NCBI GenBank assembly: GCA_963786765.1
Contig: CAWBAJ010000020.1
Span: 62,001 to 126,000 of the forward strand
Length of the DNA stretch: 64,000 nucleotides
Reading direction: 5' to 3'
From: DATKNA01 sp963786765
Lineage (GTDB): Bacteria; Actinomycetota; Actinomycetes; Actinomycetales; Kineosporiaceae
Made by a program: the position numbers and the translations under genes. Position 1 is the first letter of the stretch. Every line of letters starts with the position of its first letter. The notes beneath the pieces were generated by a model. The model did no database searches. It saw only the letters and a list, made by a program, of their open reading frames with translations, and was not told where the DNA came from. Below, one piece after another: positions 18,909 through 26,493 of this stretch.

Positions 18909-20611
18909 CGGGCGAGCCAGCGCAGGCGGGGGAACTGCACGAACGCCTCCGCCTCCAGGGCGGCGAGACCGACCCTGGGCAGCTCGCCGGCCCGGCGGAA
19001 GCAGATGAAGCGGGGCAGCCACTCCGGCTGGTACTTCGCGTTCGCGCGGTACAGCGATTCGATCTGCCACCAGCGCGAGGCGACGAGCAGCAGGCGGTGC
19101 CACAGCCGCAGCACGGGGCCGGCGCCGACCCGGGCACCGCGCTCGAACACCGACCGGAAGACGGCGAAGTTCAGCGAGATCCGGCGCACGCCCAGGGCAC
19201 GTGCTTCCTCGGCCACGCTGACGATCACGAACTCGACGGTGCCGTTCTCGCTCTCGTGCGCCCGGCGCATGAGATCGAGGGAGAGCCCGTCGCGGCCCCA
19301 CGGCACGAACGTCAGGACGGCGACGAGGCGCCCGGCCGCGTCCCGCGCCCGGGCGACGACGAGCTCGGGGTCCGCGGGGGCGCCGAGACGGCCCAGGGCC
19401 ATCGAGAAGCCGCGCTCGACGTCCTCGCCGCGCAGGGCCTCGGCGGTGGCCCTGGCCTCCTCGAGCTCCTCCGGGGAAAGGTCGCGCTGCCGGCGGACGT
19501 CCACGGTGTAGCCGACCCGCCGGACCCGGTTCACGGCTTGCCGGACCCCCCGCATGGAACGCCCCTCGAGGCTGAACTCGTCCAGGTGCAGCACGGCTTC
19601 GTCCCCCAGTTCCAGCGAGTCGAGGCCGGCCCGGCGGTAGGCGATGGCAGCGTCCTCGCTGGCGCCGACGACGCCGGGCGTCCAGGCGTAGTCCTCCGCC
19701 TCGTCCAGCCACGCCTGGATCGCGCCGGGCCACGCCTCGGGATCACCCAGGGGGTCCCCCGCCGCGAGGGTGACCGACCCGACGACGCGGTAGACGACCG
19801 CGGCCTTGCCGCTCGGCGAGAAGATCGCCGTCTTGTCACCGCGCAGCGCGAAGTAGCCGAGGGAGTCCCGAGCGCCGAACCGGTCGAGCAGGCCGCGCAG
19901 CCGGTACTCGGCATCGGGCGACAGCGTGGACGGTTTGCGGGCAGGCGCGAGCAGGCTGAGCAGCGTGAGCAGCGCGGTGAGGGCGCCGAGGGTGTTGAGC
20001 GAGATCTCGGTGATGGCGGACGCGTTCTGCGCCCGGAACTCGAGGTCGGGGGTGAACCCGACGAGTCCCGCCAGCACCTCGACCAGCCGGCTGCCGAGCG
20101 GTGAGTGCGGCGCAGTTCGCGCCGTGAGGAACAGGCCGGCGACGATCGACACGCCGCCCATGACGAGGAAGACGCGCAGCGCGGCGACCCGGCCGGTCCG
20201 CTCGGAGATGGCGGTGAAGTCGCGGCGGGCGAGGAGCAGCAGGATCAGGACGGCGACATTGACGGCGACCACGGACCAGCGGTGGACCGGGACATGCGTG
20301 ACGATGCCGAGCACGACGGCGGCGACCGCGAGCACCCACGCCCGGCGTTTGCGGTGCTCCAGGCCGGTGGCGAGGACGAGCATCGCGCCGGCGGCGAACA
20401 CGGCCGCCGCGAAGATCGACCCGTTGACCATGCCGTTGAGGGCGCGGGACTCCAGCCGGGGCCGCCCCACCGGGTGCAGGATGTCCAGCACCGCGAACAC
20501 GGCGGCCAGGCGCACGACGAGAGCGACCAGCCAGGGCACGCGGGGGCGCCACTGCGGGCGCTCGCGGCCGAGTCCCTCGACGGGAGCCTGCACCCCCGAC
20601 GTGGTCAGCAC
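18905..20611 (-). CDS. Phosphatidylglycerol lysyltransferase-like protein (MprF/LysX C-terminal domain, DUF2156)
   Basis: A 568-residue membrane protein. The N-terminal third has several hydrophobic helices (VPWLVALVVRLAAVFAVLDI; VLAVAAVVLGIVTHVPV; VVAVNVAVLILLLLA). The C-terminal half is a GNAT-like DUF2156 domain with SLGYFALRGDKTAIFSPSGKAAV, GDPLGDPEAW, RQAVNRVRRVGYTV and FVPWGRDGLSLDLMRR. Such proteins transfer Lys or another amino acid from tRNA to phosphatidylglycerol, lowering surface charge; there is no LysS domain as in mycobacterial LysX. The start GTG 20611 lies 7 nt after TAGAAT, a clear leaderless promoter. Cotranscribed with moeA. The amino acid used is not known. Confidence 0.85.
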   Translation of the reverse strand: MLTTSGVQAPVEGLGRERPQWRPRVPWLVALVVRLAAVFAVLDILHPVGRPRLESRALNGMVNGSIFAAAVFAAGAMLVLATGLEHRKRRAWVLAVAAVVLGIVTHVPVHRWSVVAVNVAVLILLLLARRDFTAISERTGRVAALRVFLVMGGVSIVAGLFLTARTAPHSPLGSRLVEVLAGLVGFTPDLEFRAQNASAITEISLNTLGALTALLTLLSLLAPARKPSTLSPDAEYRLRGLLDRFGARDSLGYFALRGDKTAIFSPSGKAAVVYRVVGSVTLAAGDPLGDPEAWPGAIQAWLDEAEDYAWTPGVVGASEDAAIAYRRAGLDSLELGDEAVLHLDEFSLEGRSMRGVRQAVNRVRRVGYTVDVRRQRDLSPEELEEARATAEALRGEDVERGFSMALGRLGAPADPELVVARARDAAGRLVAVLTFVPWGRDGLSLDLMRRAHESENGTVEFVIVSVAEEARALGVRRISLNFAVFRSVFERGARVGAGPVLRLWHRLLLVASRWWQIESLYRANAKYQPEWLPRFICFRRAGELPRVGLAALEAEAFVQFPRLRWLAR

Positions 20612-20683
20612 GGCCCCGATTCTACGGCCGAGCCGAGGAGTCCTGTCCGTGATCCGCGGCAGGAGAACTGGCAGGATGCCGGG

Positions 20684-21394
20684 ATGAACCGGGGGCGGGA
20701 GGACACGACAGCGCCGAGCGGCTCGCGCGTCGTGGCCCGGGCGGACGACGGCATCGCGGAACTCGCCCTGCTGCGACGCGCCACTGCCCACGGTGAAGTC
20801 CTCGAGCTGGTCGTCGACGGCGTCTTCGCCATGGACACCGAGCAGACGGAGACGGAGCGCGCGCTCGCGAGCCTCGCCCTGGAGCAGCTCGGCGGCGATC
20901 AGCTCCAGGTGGTGGTGGGCGGCCTGGGCCTCGGCTACACGACGGCGACGCTGCTGGCGGACGAGCGCGTCCGCCGCGTCGACGTCGTCGAGCTGCACGC
21001 GCCCCTGGTGCAGTGGCTGCGTGAGGGGCGGGTGCCTGCCGTGCGCGGCCTGCTCGATGACCCCCGCGTGCACGTCACGGTCGCCGACATCGTGGACGCC
21101 GTCCCAGAGCTCCCGCCCGCCTCGGCGGACATGCTGCTGCTCGACGTCGACAACGGGCCCGGCTTCCTGGTCCACCCCGGCAACACCCGGGTCTATGCCG
21201 CACCCTTCCTGGCCGCCGCCGCTCGCGCCCTGCGCAGTGGCGGGGTGCTGGGCGTGTGGTCCGCGGAGGCGTCCGCTGAGCTCGCGCTGGTCCTCGAGCG
21301 CACCTGCGGCTCCTGCGAGGAGGTCCTGCTCGACGTCGTGCGCGACGGGCGCACCTTCACCTACGCGGTCTACCTGGCGCGCGTCGGCCGCTAG
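20684..21394 (+). CDS. Spermidine-synthase-like SAM/dcSAM-binding protein
   Basis: A 236-residue Rossmann-type protein of the polyamine aminopropyltransferase family. VVVGGLGLGYTTATLL is the nucleotide-binding glycine loop, RRVDVVELHAPLVQWLRE contains the acidic residue that binds the ribose, and DMLLLDVDNGPGF replaces the catalytic DS/TxD loop. It lacks the N-terminal beta domain of true spermidine synthases, as do many bacterial homologs whose substrate is unknown. ATG 20684 has CAGGAT/AGGA upstream, usable as a -10 or a ribosome site. Divergent from the lysyltransferase gene. Confidence 0.75.
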   Translation: MNRGREDTTAPSGSRVVARADDGIAELALLRRATAHGEVLELVVDGVFAMDTEQTETERALASLALEQLGGDQLQVVVGGLGLGYTTATLLADERVRRVDVVELHAPLVQWLREGRVPAVRGLLDDPRVHVTVADIVDAVPELPPASADMLLLDVDNGPGFLVHPGNTRVYAAPFLAAAARALRSGGVLGVWSAEASAELALVLERTCGSCEEVLLDVVRDGRTFTYAVYLARVGR

Positions 21395-21453
21395 GACGAG
21401 ACACGCCCTCACCCGCCGTCGCGGCGAGCGCCGAGTCCCGCCACGATGACGAC

Positions 21454-22869
21454 ATGAGCCAGACGGACCCCGATGTGCGGATCGAACGGGACACGATGGG
21501 CGAGGTCGCCGTGCCGGCCTCGGCGCTGTACGGCGCGCAGACCCAGCGGGCGGTCGAGAACTTCCCTGTGAGCGGCGTGCGGGTGGACCCGGCAGTCGTG
21601 CAGGCCCTCGCTCGGGTCAAGGCGGCGGCAGCACGCGTGAACGCGCGGCTAGGGGTGCTGCCCGCGGACGTGGCCGACGCCGTGGCCGCCGCCGCGCAGG
21701 AGGTGGCCGACGGCGCGCACGCCGACCAGTTCCCGGTCGACGTGTTCCAGACGGGGTCGGGCACGTCCACCAACATGAACGTCAACGAGGTGCTGGCCAC
21801 CCTCGCCTCCAGCCGCCTCGGCCGGCGGGTGCACCCGAACGACGAGGTGAACGCCTCGCAGTCGAGCAACGACACGTTCCCCACGGCAGTGCACCTGGCG
21901 GCGGCCGACGCCGCCCTGCACGACCTCGTCCCGGCGCTGGAGCATCTGGCCACCACTCTGGAAGCCGCGTCGGACCGCACCGGCGACGTCGTCAAGGCGG
22001 GCCGGACGCACCTCATGGACGCCACCCCGGTGACCCTCGGCCAGGAGCTCGGCGGCTACGCCGCGCAGGTGCGCCGCGGCGTCGAGCGGCTGCGCGCGGC
22101 CGTGCCCCGGGTGGCGGAGGTGCCGCTGGGCGGCACAGCCGTGGGCACCGGGATCAACACGCCGCCCGGCTTCGCCGCTGCGGTGATCGAGGAGCTGGCG
22201 GGCAGCACGGGCCTGCCGGTGACGGAGGCGCGCGACCACTTCGAGGCGCAGGGCGCGCGGGACGCGCTCGTCGAGCTGTCGGGGGCGGCACGGACGGTGG
22301 CCGTCAGCCTCACGAAGATCTGCAACGACCTGCGGTGGATGGGGTCGGGACCGCTCGCCGGTCTGGGCGAGATCCACCTCCCCGACCTCCAGCCCGGTTC
22401 GTCGATCATGCCGGGGAAGGTCAACCCCGTCGTGCCCGAGTCGGTGCTGCAGGTCTGCGCGCAGGTCGTGGGCCACGATGCGACGGTCGCGTGGGCGGGC
22501 GCCAGCGGCAGCTTCGAGCTGAACGTGATGGTGCCGGTGATGTCGCGCGCGGTCCTGGAGCAGCTTCGGCTGCTGTCGAACGCCGCGCGGCTGCTGGCGG
22601 ACCGCTGCGTCGCCGGGCTCGAGCCCGACCGCGAGCGCGCGCTGCGGCTGGCACAGTCCTCGCCGTCCATCGTCACCCCGCTGAACCGGGTGATCGGCTA
22701 CGAGAACGCGGCGAAGGTCGCCAAGCACGCGGTGCGCAGCGGCCTCACCATTCGCGAGGCCGTGGTCGACCTCGGGTTCGTCGAGCGCGGGGAGATCGAC
22801 GAGGAGACGCTGGACCGGCTGCTCGACGTCCGGTCGATGACCGGCCGTCCTGCGCCCGCAAGCCGCTGA
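21454..22869 (+). CDS. fumC: Class II fumarate hydratase
   Basis: Tricarboxylic acid cycle enzyme converting fumarate and malate. The 471-residue protein begins VRIERDTMGEVAVPASALYG and has QTGSGTSTNMNVNEVLA, NASQSSNDTFPTAVHLAA, a catalytic His in AGRTHLMDATPVTLGQELGG and the superfamily signature GSSIMPGKVNPVVPES with its catalytic serine loop. Length and motifs are those of fumarase C rather than aspartase, because the N-terminal and C-terminal extensions fit FumC. A strong hairpin follows the stop. Confidence 0.95.
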   Translation: MSQTDPDVRIERDTMGEVAVPASALYGAQTQRAVENFPVSGVRVDPAVVQALARVKAAAARVNARLGVLPADVADAVAAAAQEVADGAHADQFPVDVFQTGSGTSTNMNVNEVLATLASSRLGRRVHPNDEVNASQSSNDTFPTAVHLAAADAALHDLVPALEHLATTLEAASDRTGDVVKAGRTHLMDATPVTLGQELGGYAAQVRRGVERLRAAVPRVAEVPLGGTAVGTGINTPPGFAAAVIEELAGSTGLPVTEARDHFEAQGARDALVELSGAARTVAVSLTKICNDLRWMGSGPLAGLGEIHLPDLQPGSSIMPGKVNPVVPESVLQVCAQVVGHDATVAWAGASGSFELNVMVPVMSRAVLEQLRLLSNAARLLADRCVAGLEPDRERALRLAQSSPSIVTPLNRVIGYENAAKVAKHAVRSGLTIREAVVDLGFVERGEIDEETLDRLLDVRSMTGRPAPASR

Positions 22870-22873
22870 CACG

Positions 22874-22915
22874 CCGTCGGCGTCGTTCCCCCATGGGCGG
22901 GAACGACGCCGACGG
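22874..22915. terminator. Bidirectional stem-loop terminator between fumC and a lysozyme-like gene
   Basis: A perfect 17-bp stem (22874-22890 with 22899-22915) closes an 8-base loop, starting 4 bp after the fumC stop. It lies between two convergent genes and is symmetric, so it could end transcription from both sides. No T run on either strand. Confidence 0.75.
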
Positions 22916-22932
22916 ACGACGCGGGTCAGCGG

Positions 22933-23005
22933 GGCTCAGTACCAGCCGTTGGCTCAGTACCAGCCGTTGGCTCAAGTACCAGCCGAGGGCTCAGTACCAG
23001 CCGTG
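22933..23005. repeat. Four tandem 18-bp copies of the 3' end of a lysozyme-like gene
   Basis: Copies at 22933-22950, 22951-22968, 22969-22987 (19 bp, one extra A) and 22988-23005. On the minus strand each unit encodes (N/H)GWY plus a TGA stop; the rightmost is the true gene end and the other three lie downstream. The unit GGCTCAGTACCAGCCGTT is nearly unchanged, which suggests recent slippage. Confidence 0.85.
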
Positions 23006-24121
23006 GGACTGGCTGTGCGCCCAGGCGCCGCAGGGCGTGCCGTAGGTCGAGGCGATGTACGACAGGCCCCAGCGGATCTGGGTCGCAGGGTTGGTTCGCC
23101 AGTCGGAGCCGGCCGACGCCATCTTTCCGCCGGGGAGGGCCTGCGGGATCCCGTAGGCGCCCGAGGAGGGGTTCATCGCGTGCGGGTTCCAGCCGCTCTC
23201 GCGGTTGAACAGCGAGTCGAGGCAGCCGAACTGGCCCGACCAGCCGCGCGCGGCGAGCAGCGCCCGGGCGATCGAGCGGGGGCTTCCCGACGGCACCGAG
23301 GCCCTCGGGGCGCTGTGCCGGACCTTCGCGGCCCTCGCCGCAGCGGCCCTCGCCGCGGCAGCCCTCTGCGCAGCAGCCCTCGCTGCCACCTTCCGGGCGG
23401 CGTCCTGACGGGCCTTCTCGGCGGCCACGCGCTTGGCGACCGCCACACGCTCGCGAGCCGCCGACCGGGCTGCCTCCTGCGCCGCCCTTGCCCTGGCCTC
23501 CTGTGCCAGGACCTGGGCACGAGTGGCAGCGGACACGCTCTGCTGGCGCAGGGCCGGGTTCCCGAGGGCGTCGGTCGTCGGGACGGGCGTCGAGACGGCC
23601 GCGGTGTCGACGGCCTGGGCGGGCACCGCCGCACTCGTCTCGGTCATGCCCGCCACCGCTGCGGTGACACCGAGCAGCAGGACGGCGCCGGCACCGGCAC
23701 GGAGCGCTGTGCCCCGCGAGGCGCGCACGCGCTGCAGGATCGAGGCCGAGCGTGAGGCGCGGGTCGTGCTCTCGCTGGTCGTGCCGACGTCGCTGGTCGT
23801 GCTTTCGCTGGTGGAGCAGTCGCTGGTCGTGCTCTCGCCGACGTCGCTGGTCGTGCTCTCGCTGATGGAGCCGACGTCACTGGTCGTGCTCTCGCTGGTG
23901 GTGCGGGGCCGTGCAAGGAACGAGCGGGGCAAGAGGGAGCCTTTCCTGGGCACGCCGGACGCCAGGCGTGCTGCGACCATCCCCGGGCGCGGGCGAACCG
24001 CGGCCACTGGAGCCGCGGTTGGCGTTCCCCCCTGAGTCCCCACCGTCGGGGACGCGGGACCGGCGAGCGTTATGCCCGTTACGTCCCTATGTGCGCGGGA
24101 TGCTGTCGGCCCCCACGTCAC
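22991..24121 (-). CDS. Secreted lysozyme-like (transglycosylase-fold) protein, paralog 1
   Basis: A cell-wall hydrolase-type protein of about 376 residues. After a Ser/Thr repeat tract comes a membrane or signal segment (LRAGAGAVLLLGVTAAVAGM), a long Ala/Arg/Lys coiled coil (VLAQEARARAAQEAARSAAR), and a C-terminal lysozyme-fold domain with FGCLDSLFNRESGWNPHAMN, SGAYGIPQALPGGKM and IRWGLSYIASTYGTPCGAWA. The Glu of NRESGWN is the expected catalytic residue. Ends SQSHGWY. The start is uncertain: GTG 24121 gives the longest form, while internal GTG or ATG codons near 24037 and 23979 are possible. No ribosome site is decisive. Paralog of the gene at 24.5-26.1 kb, with the same ending. Confidence 0.8.
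   Translation of the reverse strand: MTWGPTASRAHRDVTGITLAGPASPTVGTQGGTPTAAPVAAVRPRPGMVAARLASGVPRKGSLLPRSFLARPRTTSESTTSDVGSISESTTSDVGESTTSDCSTSESTTSDVGTTSESTTRASRSASILQRVRASRGTALRAGAGAVLLLGVTAAVAGMTETSAAVPAQAVDTAAVSTPVPTTDALGNPALRQQSVSAATRAQVLAQEARARAAQEAARSAARERVAVAKRVAAEKARQDAARKVAARAAAQRAAAARAAAARAAKVRHSAPRASVPSGSPRSIARALLAARGWSGQFGCLDSLFNRESGWNPHAMNPSSGAYGIPQALPGGKMASAGSDWRTNPATQIRWGLSYIASTYGTPCGAWAHSQSHGWY
23768..23905. repeat. Imperfect tandem repeats encoding Ser/Thr-rich TTS-(D/E) units
   Basis: A run of about 24-bp units built on ACGTCGCTGGTCGTGCTCTC encodes, on the minus strand, repeated TTSES/TTSDVG motifs (SESTTSDVGSISESTTSDVG and similar) in the N-terminal, pre-membrane part of the lysozyme-like protein. 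All three minus-strand frames stay open and repetitive here, so a hidden frameshift cannot be excluded. Confidence 0.7.
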
Positions 24122-24515
24122 AGGAAAGTCACGGCAGGATCAAGTTGACGGCGACAGTACGTAGACGCAGCGTGAGTTTAAGAGCCTCATGCCCTTACTC
24201 TCCGTATAGAACGTGGCCAGGCTCACGTTTTCGGCCGTGTCTAGGCCGTTACGCGGGGGGTATGCGGGGACGCCGTTCGAGATGGCGTCGCCGGCCGCCC
24301 CCACGACGTTGCTCGCGTTCCGGCCGCTTTCAGCGAGGTCGCAAGGGCGGGCAGCGACCGGAACGCGAGTGACGTGGCCCGGCAGCGGCCGGAACGCGAG
24401 TGACGTGGCCCGGCATCGGCCGGAACGCGAGTGAAGTGACCCGAGCAGCAACACGGGCGCGCAGAAGCACCGGGACGGCGCCCTGGGACAGGGCGCTCGC
24501 CCACGAACAGTGGGG
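24122..24515. repeat. Intergenic region with three 31-bp tandem repeats and an inverted copy
   Basis: No gene is seen. Three direct 31-bp units lie at 24351-24381, 24382-24412 and 24413-24443, sharing GGAACGCGAGTGA. A partial inverted copy (CTCGCGTTCCGGCCGC) at about 24312-24327 can pair with a unit to form a 16-17 bp stem with one mismatch, a possible terminator for the upstream paralog. Closer to paralog 1 on the minus strand are GCGTAACGG and TTCTATACGGAGAGTAAGGG, plausible promoter or regulator sites. Confidence 0.7.
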
Positions 24516-26118
24516 TCAGTACCAGCCGAAGCTCTGGCTGTGTCCCCAGGCGCCGCAGGGCGTGCCGTACCGCTCGGCGATGTAGTTCAGGCCCCACTTG
24601 ATCTGGGTGATGGGGTTCGTCTGCCAGTCGGCGGCGATGGTCGCCATCTTCGAGCCGGGGAGCGCCTGGGGAATGCCGTAGGCGCCCGACGAGCGGTTCC
24701 TCGCCCGCAAGTTCCAGCCGCTCTCGCGATTCCACAGCAGGTTGAGGCAGGCGAACTGGCTCAGCGACCAGCCACGCTGCTGCACCAGCAGCCGCGCGTA
24801 CGTGCGTGGGTCGTGCAGCGCGTTCCGCGAGGTGCGCTGCGCGGCCTGTTCGGCGGCGTGCTTCGCCAGGGCGTCCTTACGCGCCGCCTCTCGGAGCCAC
24901 TGCTGGTGGGCGAGGGTGACGAACGAGCGGCCGGTGTCGGTCGCGGCGGCACCGGCGCGGGTCGCGGCGGCCGCGGCGGCCTCGTCGGCCTTGCGCTGCG
25001 CCTGGACGTCACGAAGGGAGAGGGTCTGGTCGCCGCCCGAGTCGGCGGAGCCGTCGAGCGCCGGCGCGACGGCCAGATCGGCGGTGGGAAGGCCGACCAC
25101 CGCGGCCTGGGCACCCGGCACGGCCGGCTGGACCGGCGAGTGCAAGCCGAGCGCCGGGAAGGCGTTGGGTGCGCTCGCGGCCACGACCCCGATGGCGGTG
25201 ACCGCCAGTACGCCGCTCTTGGCGATCCGGCGGCCCGCCGCGCGGCCGGTCAGTCCGCTGCCTGCGATGCCCGGCAGGGCAGCGACGGCACCAGCCCGCT
25301 CCTGGGCCCGCAAGGCCTTGCGCGAGGGAAGCTGCTGCTCCCGCGGCGCCGCCCAGATCCCTTCCGGTTCACGACGGGTCGTGGGCTCGAACAGCGACCG
25401 GCCCGGCTGGTCGGCCTCGCTGTCCCGGGACCACGGGGCGGACCATTCGCCCGTCGCGGGGGCCGGCTCGACGATGCGGTCGAGCGGGCCACCCGCCCGC
25501 CGGGAGCGGCGAGGCAGGGCCGGCGACGCCGGCTCGACGGGGGACACGGCCGCACTGTCCGGCCCAGACCTCGAGCTGGAGGTCTGACCGGAGGCCGGGC
25601 TGGAGATGAGGCGTTGCGGGTGGAACCTCGGGCACGTAGGGCCGCACCAGGCTGCCGGTGTCGACCACGCTGTCGAGCCCGCCCGACCCGGACGATTCGG
25701 CTCCGCGCATGGGGCGGACGCCGAGCGCGCGCGGACGCCGCAGAGGCCGGGTGACCGCAGCGTCGGGGGCGGGATGGACCACCACCGAGGGCTCTCCGTC
25801 ACGGCCGCCGGCGGGGGCGAAGAGACCACCGGCCGAGAAGGGGTCGGCGTCGGGGGCGAAGGTCATGGCCGGCGTCCGGCCGTCGGCGGAGGCGACCACC
25901 ACCGGTGGGGGGACGGGTGCGTCGTCCCACCAGGGGTCGGCGACCACCGGGAGTCCCTGCTGGGAGCTCTCTTCCCACCAGGGCGCCGGCTGCCCGCCGT
26001 GCCCGTGCGCAGCCAAGGTTGTGACCCCTGAGACGCTGCCAGTGCTCGTGCGGCCGTGCACGGCCTCGAAAGCCGTGCCCCCGATCCGCCCGTCCGACTT
26101 ACCGCCGTGACGCCCCAC
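24516..26118 (-). CDS. Secreted lysozyme-like (transglycosylase-fold) protein, paralog 2, one frameshift
   Basis: The start GTG at 26118 (MGRHGGKSDGRIGG) has AAGGG five bases upstream; MGRH beginnings are common in actinobacterial cell-wall hydrolases. A long Pro/Ala-rich cytoplasmic part with two WW(E/D) motifs (APWWEESSQQG, DPWWDDAPVP) precedes a membrane segment (IAKSGVLAVTAIGVVAAS), an Ala-rich coil (ADEAAAAAATRAGAA), and the lysozyme-fold domain with FACLNLLWNRESGWNLRARN, SGAYGIPQALPGSKM and IKWGLNYIAERYGTPCGAWG. Ends SQSFGWY. The frame changes near 25600. About 533 residues. Compared with paralog 1 the catalytic domain is close to identical in layout, while the N-termini differ. Confidence 0.78.
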
Positions 26119-26286
26119 GTCGACCCTTCTCGCAGGACCCCGAAAACAGGTCACGAACCGTCCCCCGATCCGGTCCCCCCCGGGACGGATGCCCACCAAG
26201 GCCGAGGCTTTGACTCGCCGAGCCTGTCGATCCGGACCCTTCCGGTAAACCTCCGACACGCCGAGCGCTCACTCTACGTGAAGCCC

Positions 26287-26302
26287 TTTACGCTCTCGTT
26301 AC
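26287..26302 (-). promoter_or_regulatory. GTAAC-N6-GTAAA direct repeat upstream of lysozyme-like paralog 2
   Basis: On the minus strand GTAAC (26302-26298) and GTAAA (26291-26287) are spaced by exactly six bases, about 170 bp before the GTG start, just downstream of a TATAC-containing stretch. Direct GTnAC-type repeats are the kind of site bound by the actinobacterial cell-wall response regulator MtrA, which controls lysozyme/Rpf-type genes. The assignment is inferred from similarity. Confidence 0.35.
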
Positions 26303-26391
26303 CGCTTGTATACCAATGTGACGAAGACCACAGTCGTCAGGTGCAACCTTCTGCTGCACATGCAGCTGAATGAGCACCTGCAAGACGCAGC

Positions 26392-26435
26392 GAGAACGGG
26401 CGCTCACGCAAGGTCATCGCGCGGCGCCCGTTCTC
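26392..26435 (-). terminator. 12-bp stem-loop downstream of phoH
   Basis: GAGAACGGGCGC at 26392-26403 pairs exactly with 26424-26435 across a 20-base loop, about 60 bp past the phoH stop on the minus strand. No T run follows. It would separate phoH from the lysozyme-like gene that reads in the same direction. Confidence 0.55.
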
Positions 26436-26493
26436 TACCTGGCGTCATCAGCTGGGGCAGGTTTGTCGGTTTTTGTTCGCTCCGCCGACTCCC

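Noticed and set aside
18909..19733. N-terminal extension of MoeA into the lysyltransferase gene
   Set aside because: The extension is out of frame with the conserved lysyltransferase and shows only shadow-type Arg/Gly sequence.
24351..24443. CRISPR array
   Set aside because: The three 31-bp units are directly adjacent with no spacers, and no cas genes are present.
23900..26300. c-di-AMP (ydaO-type) riboswitch upstream of the lysozyme-like genes
   Set aside because: Actinobacterial cell-wall hydrolase genes often carry this element, so both upstream regions were read for its conserved AGCTAACC and GGGGTGAATC-like blocks. Neither was found.
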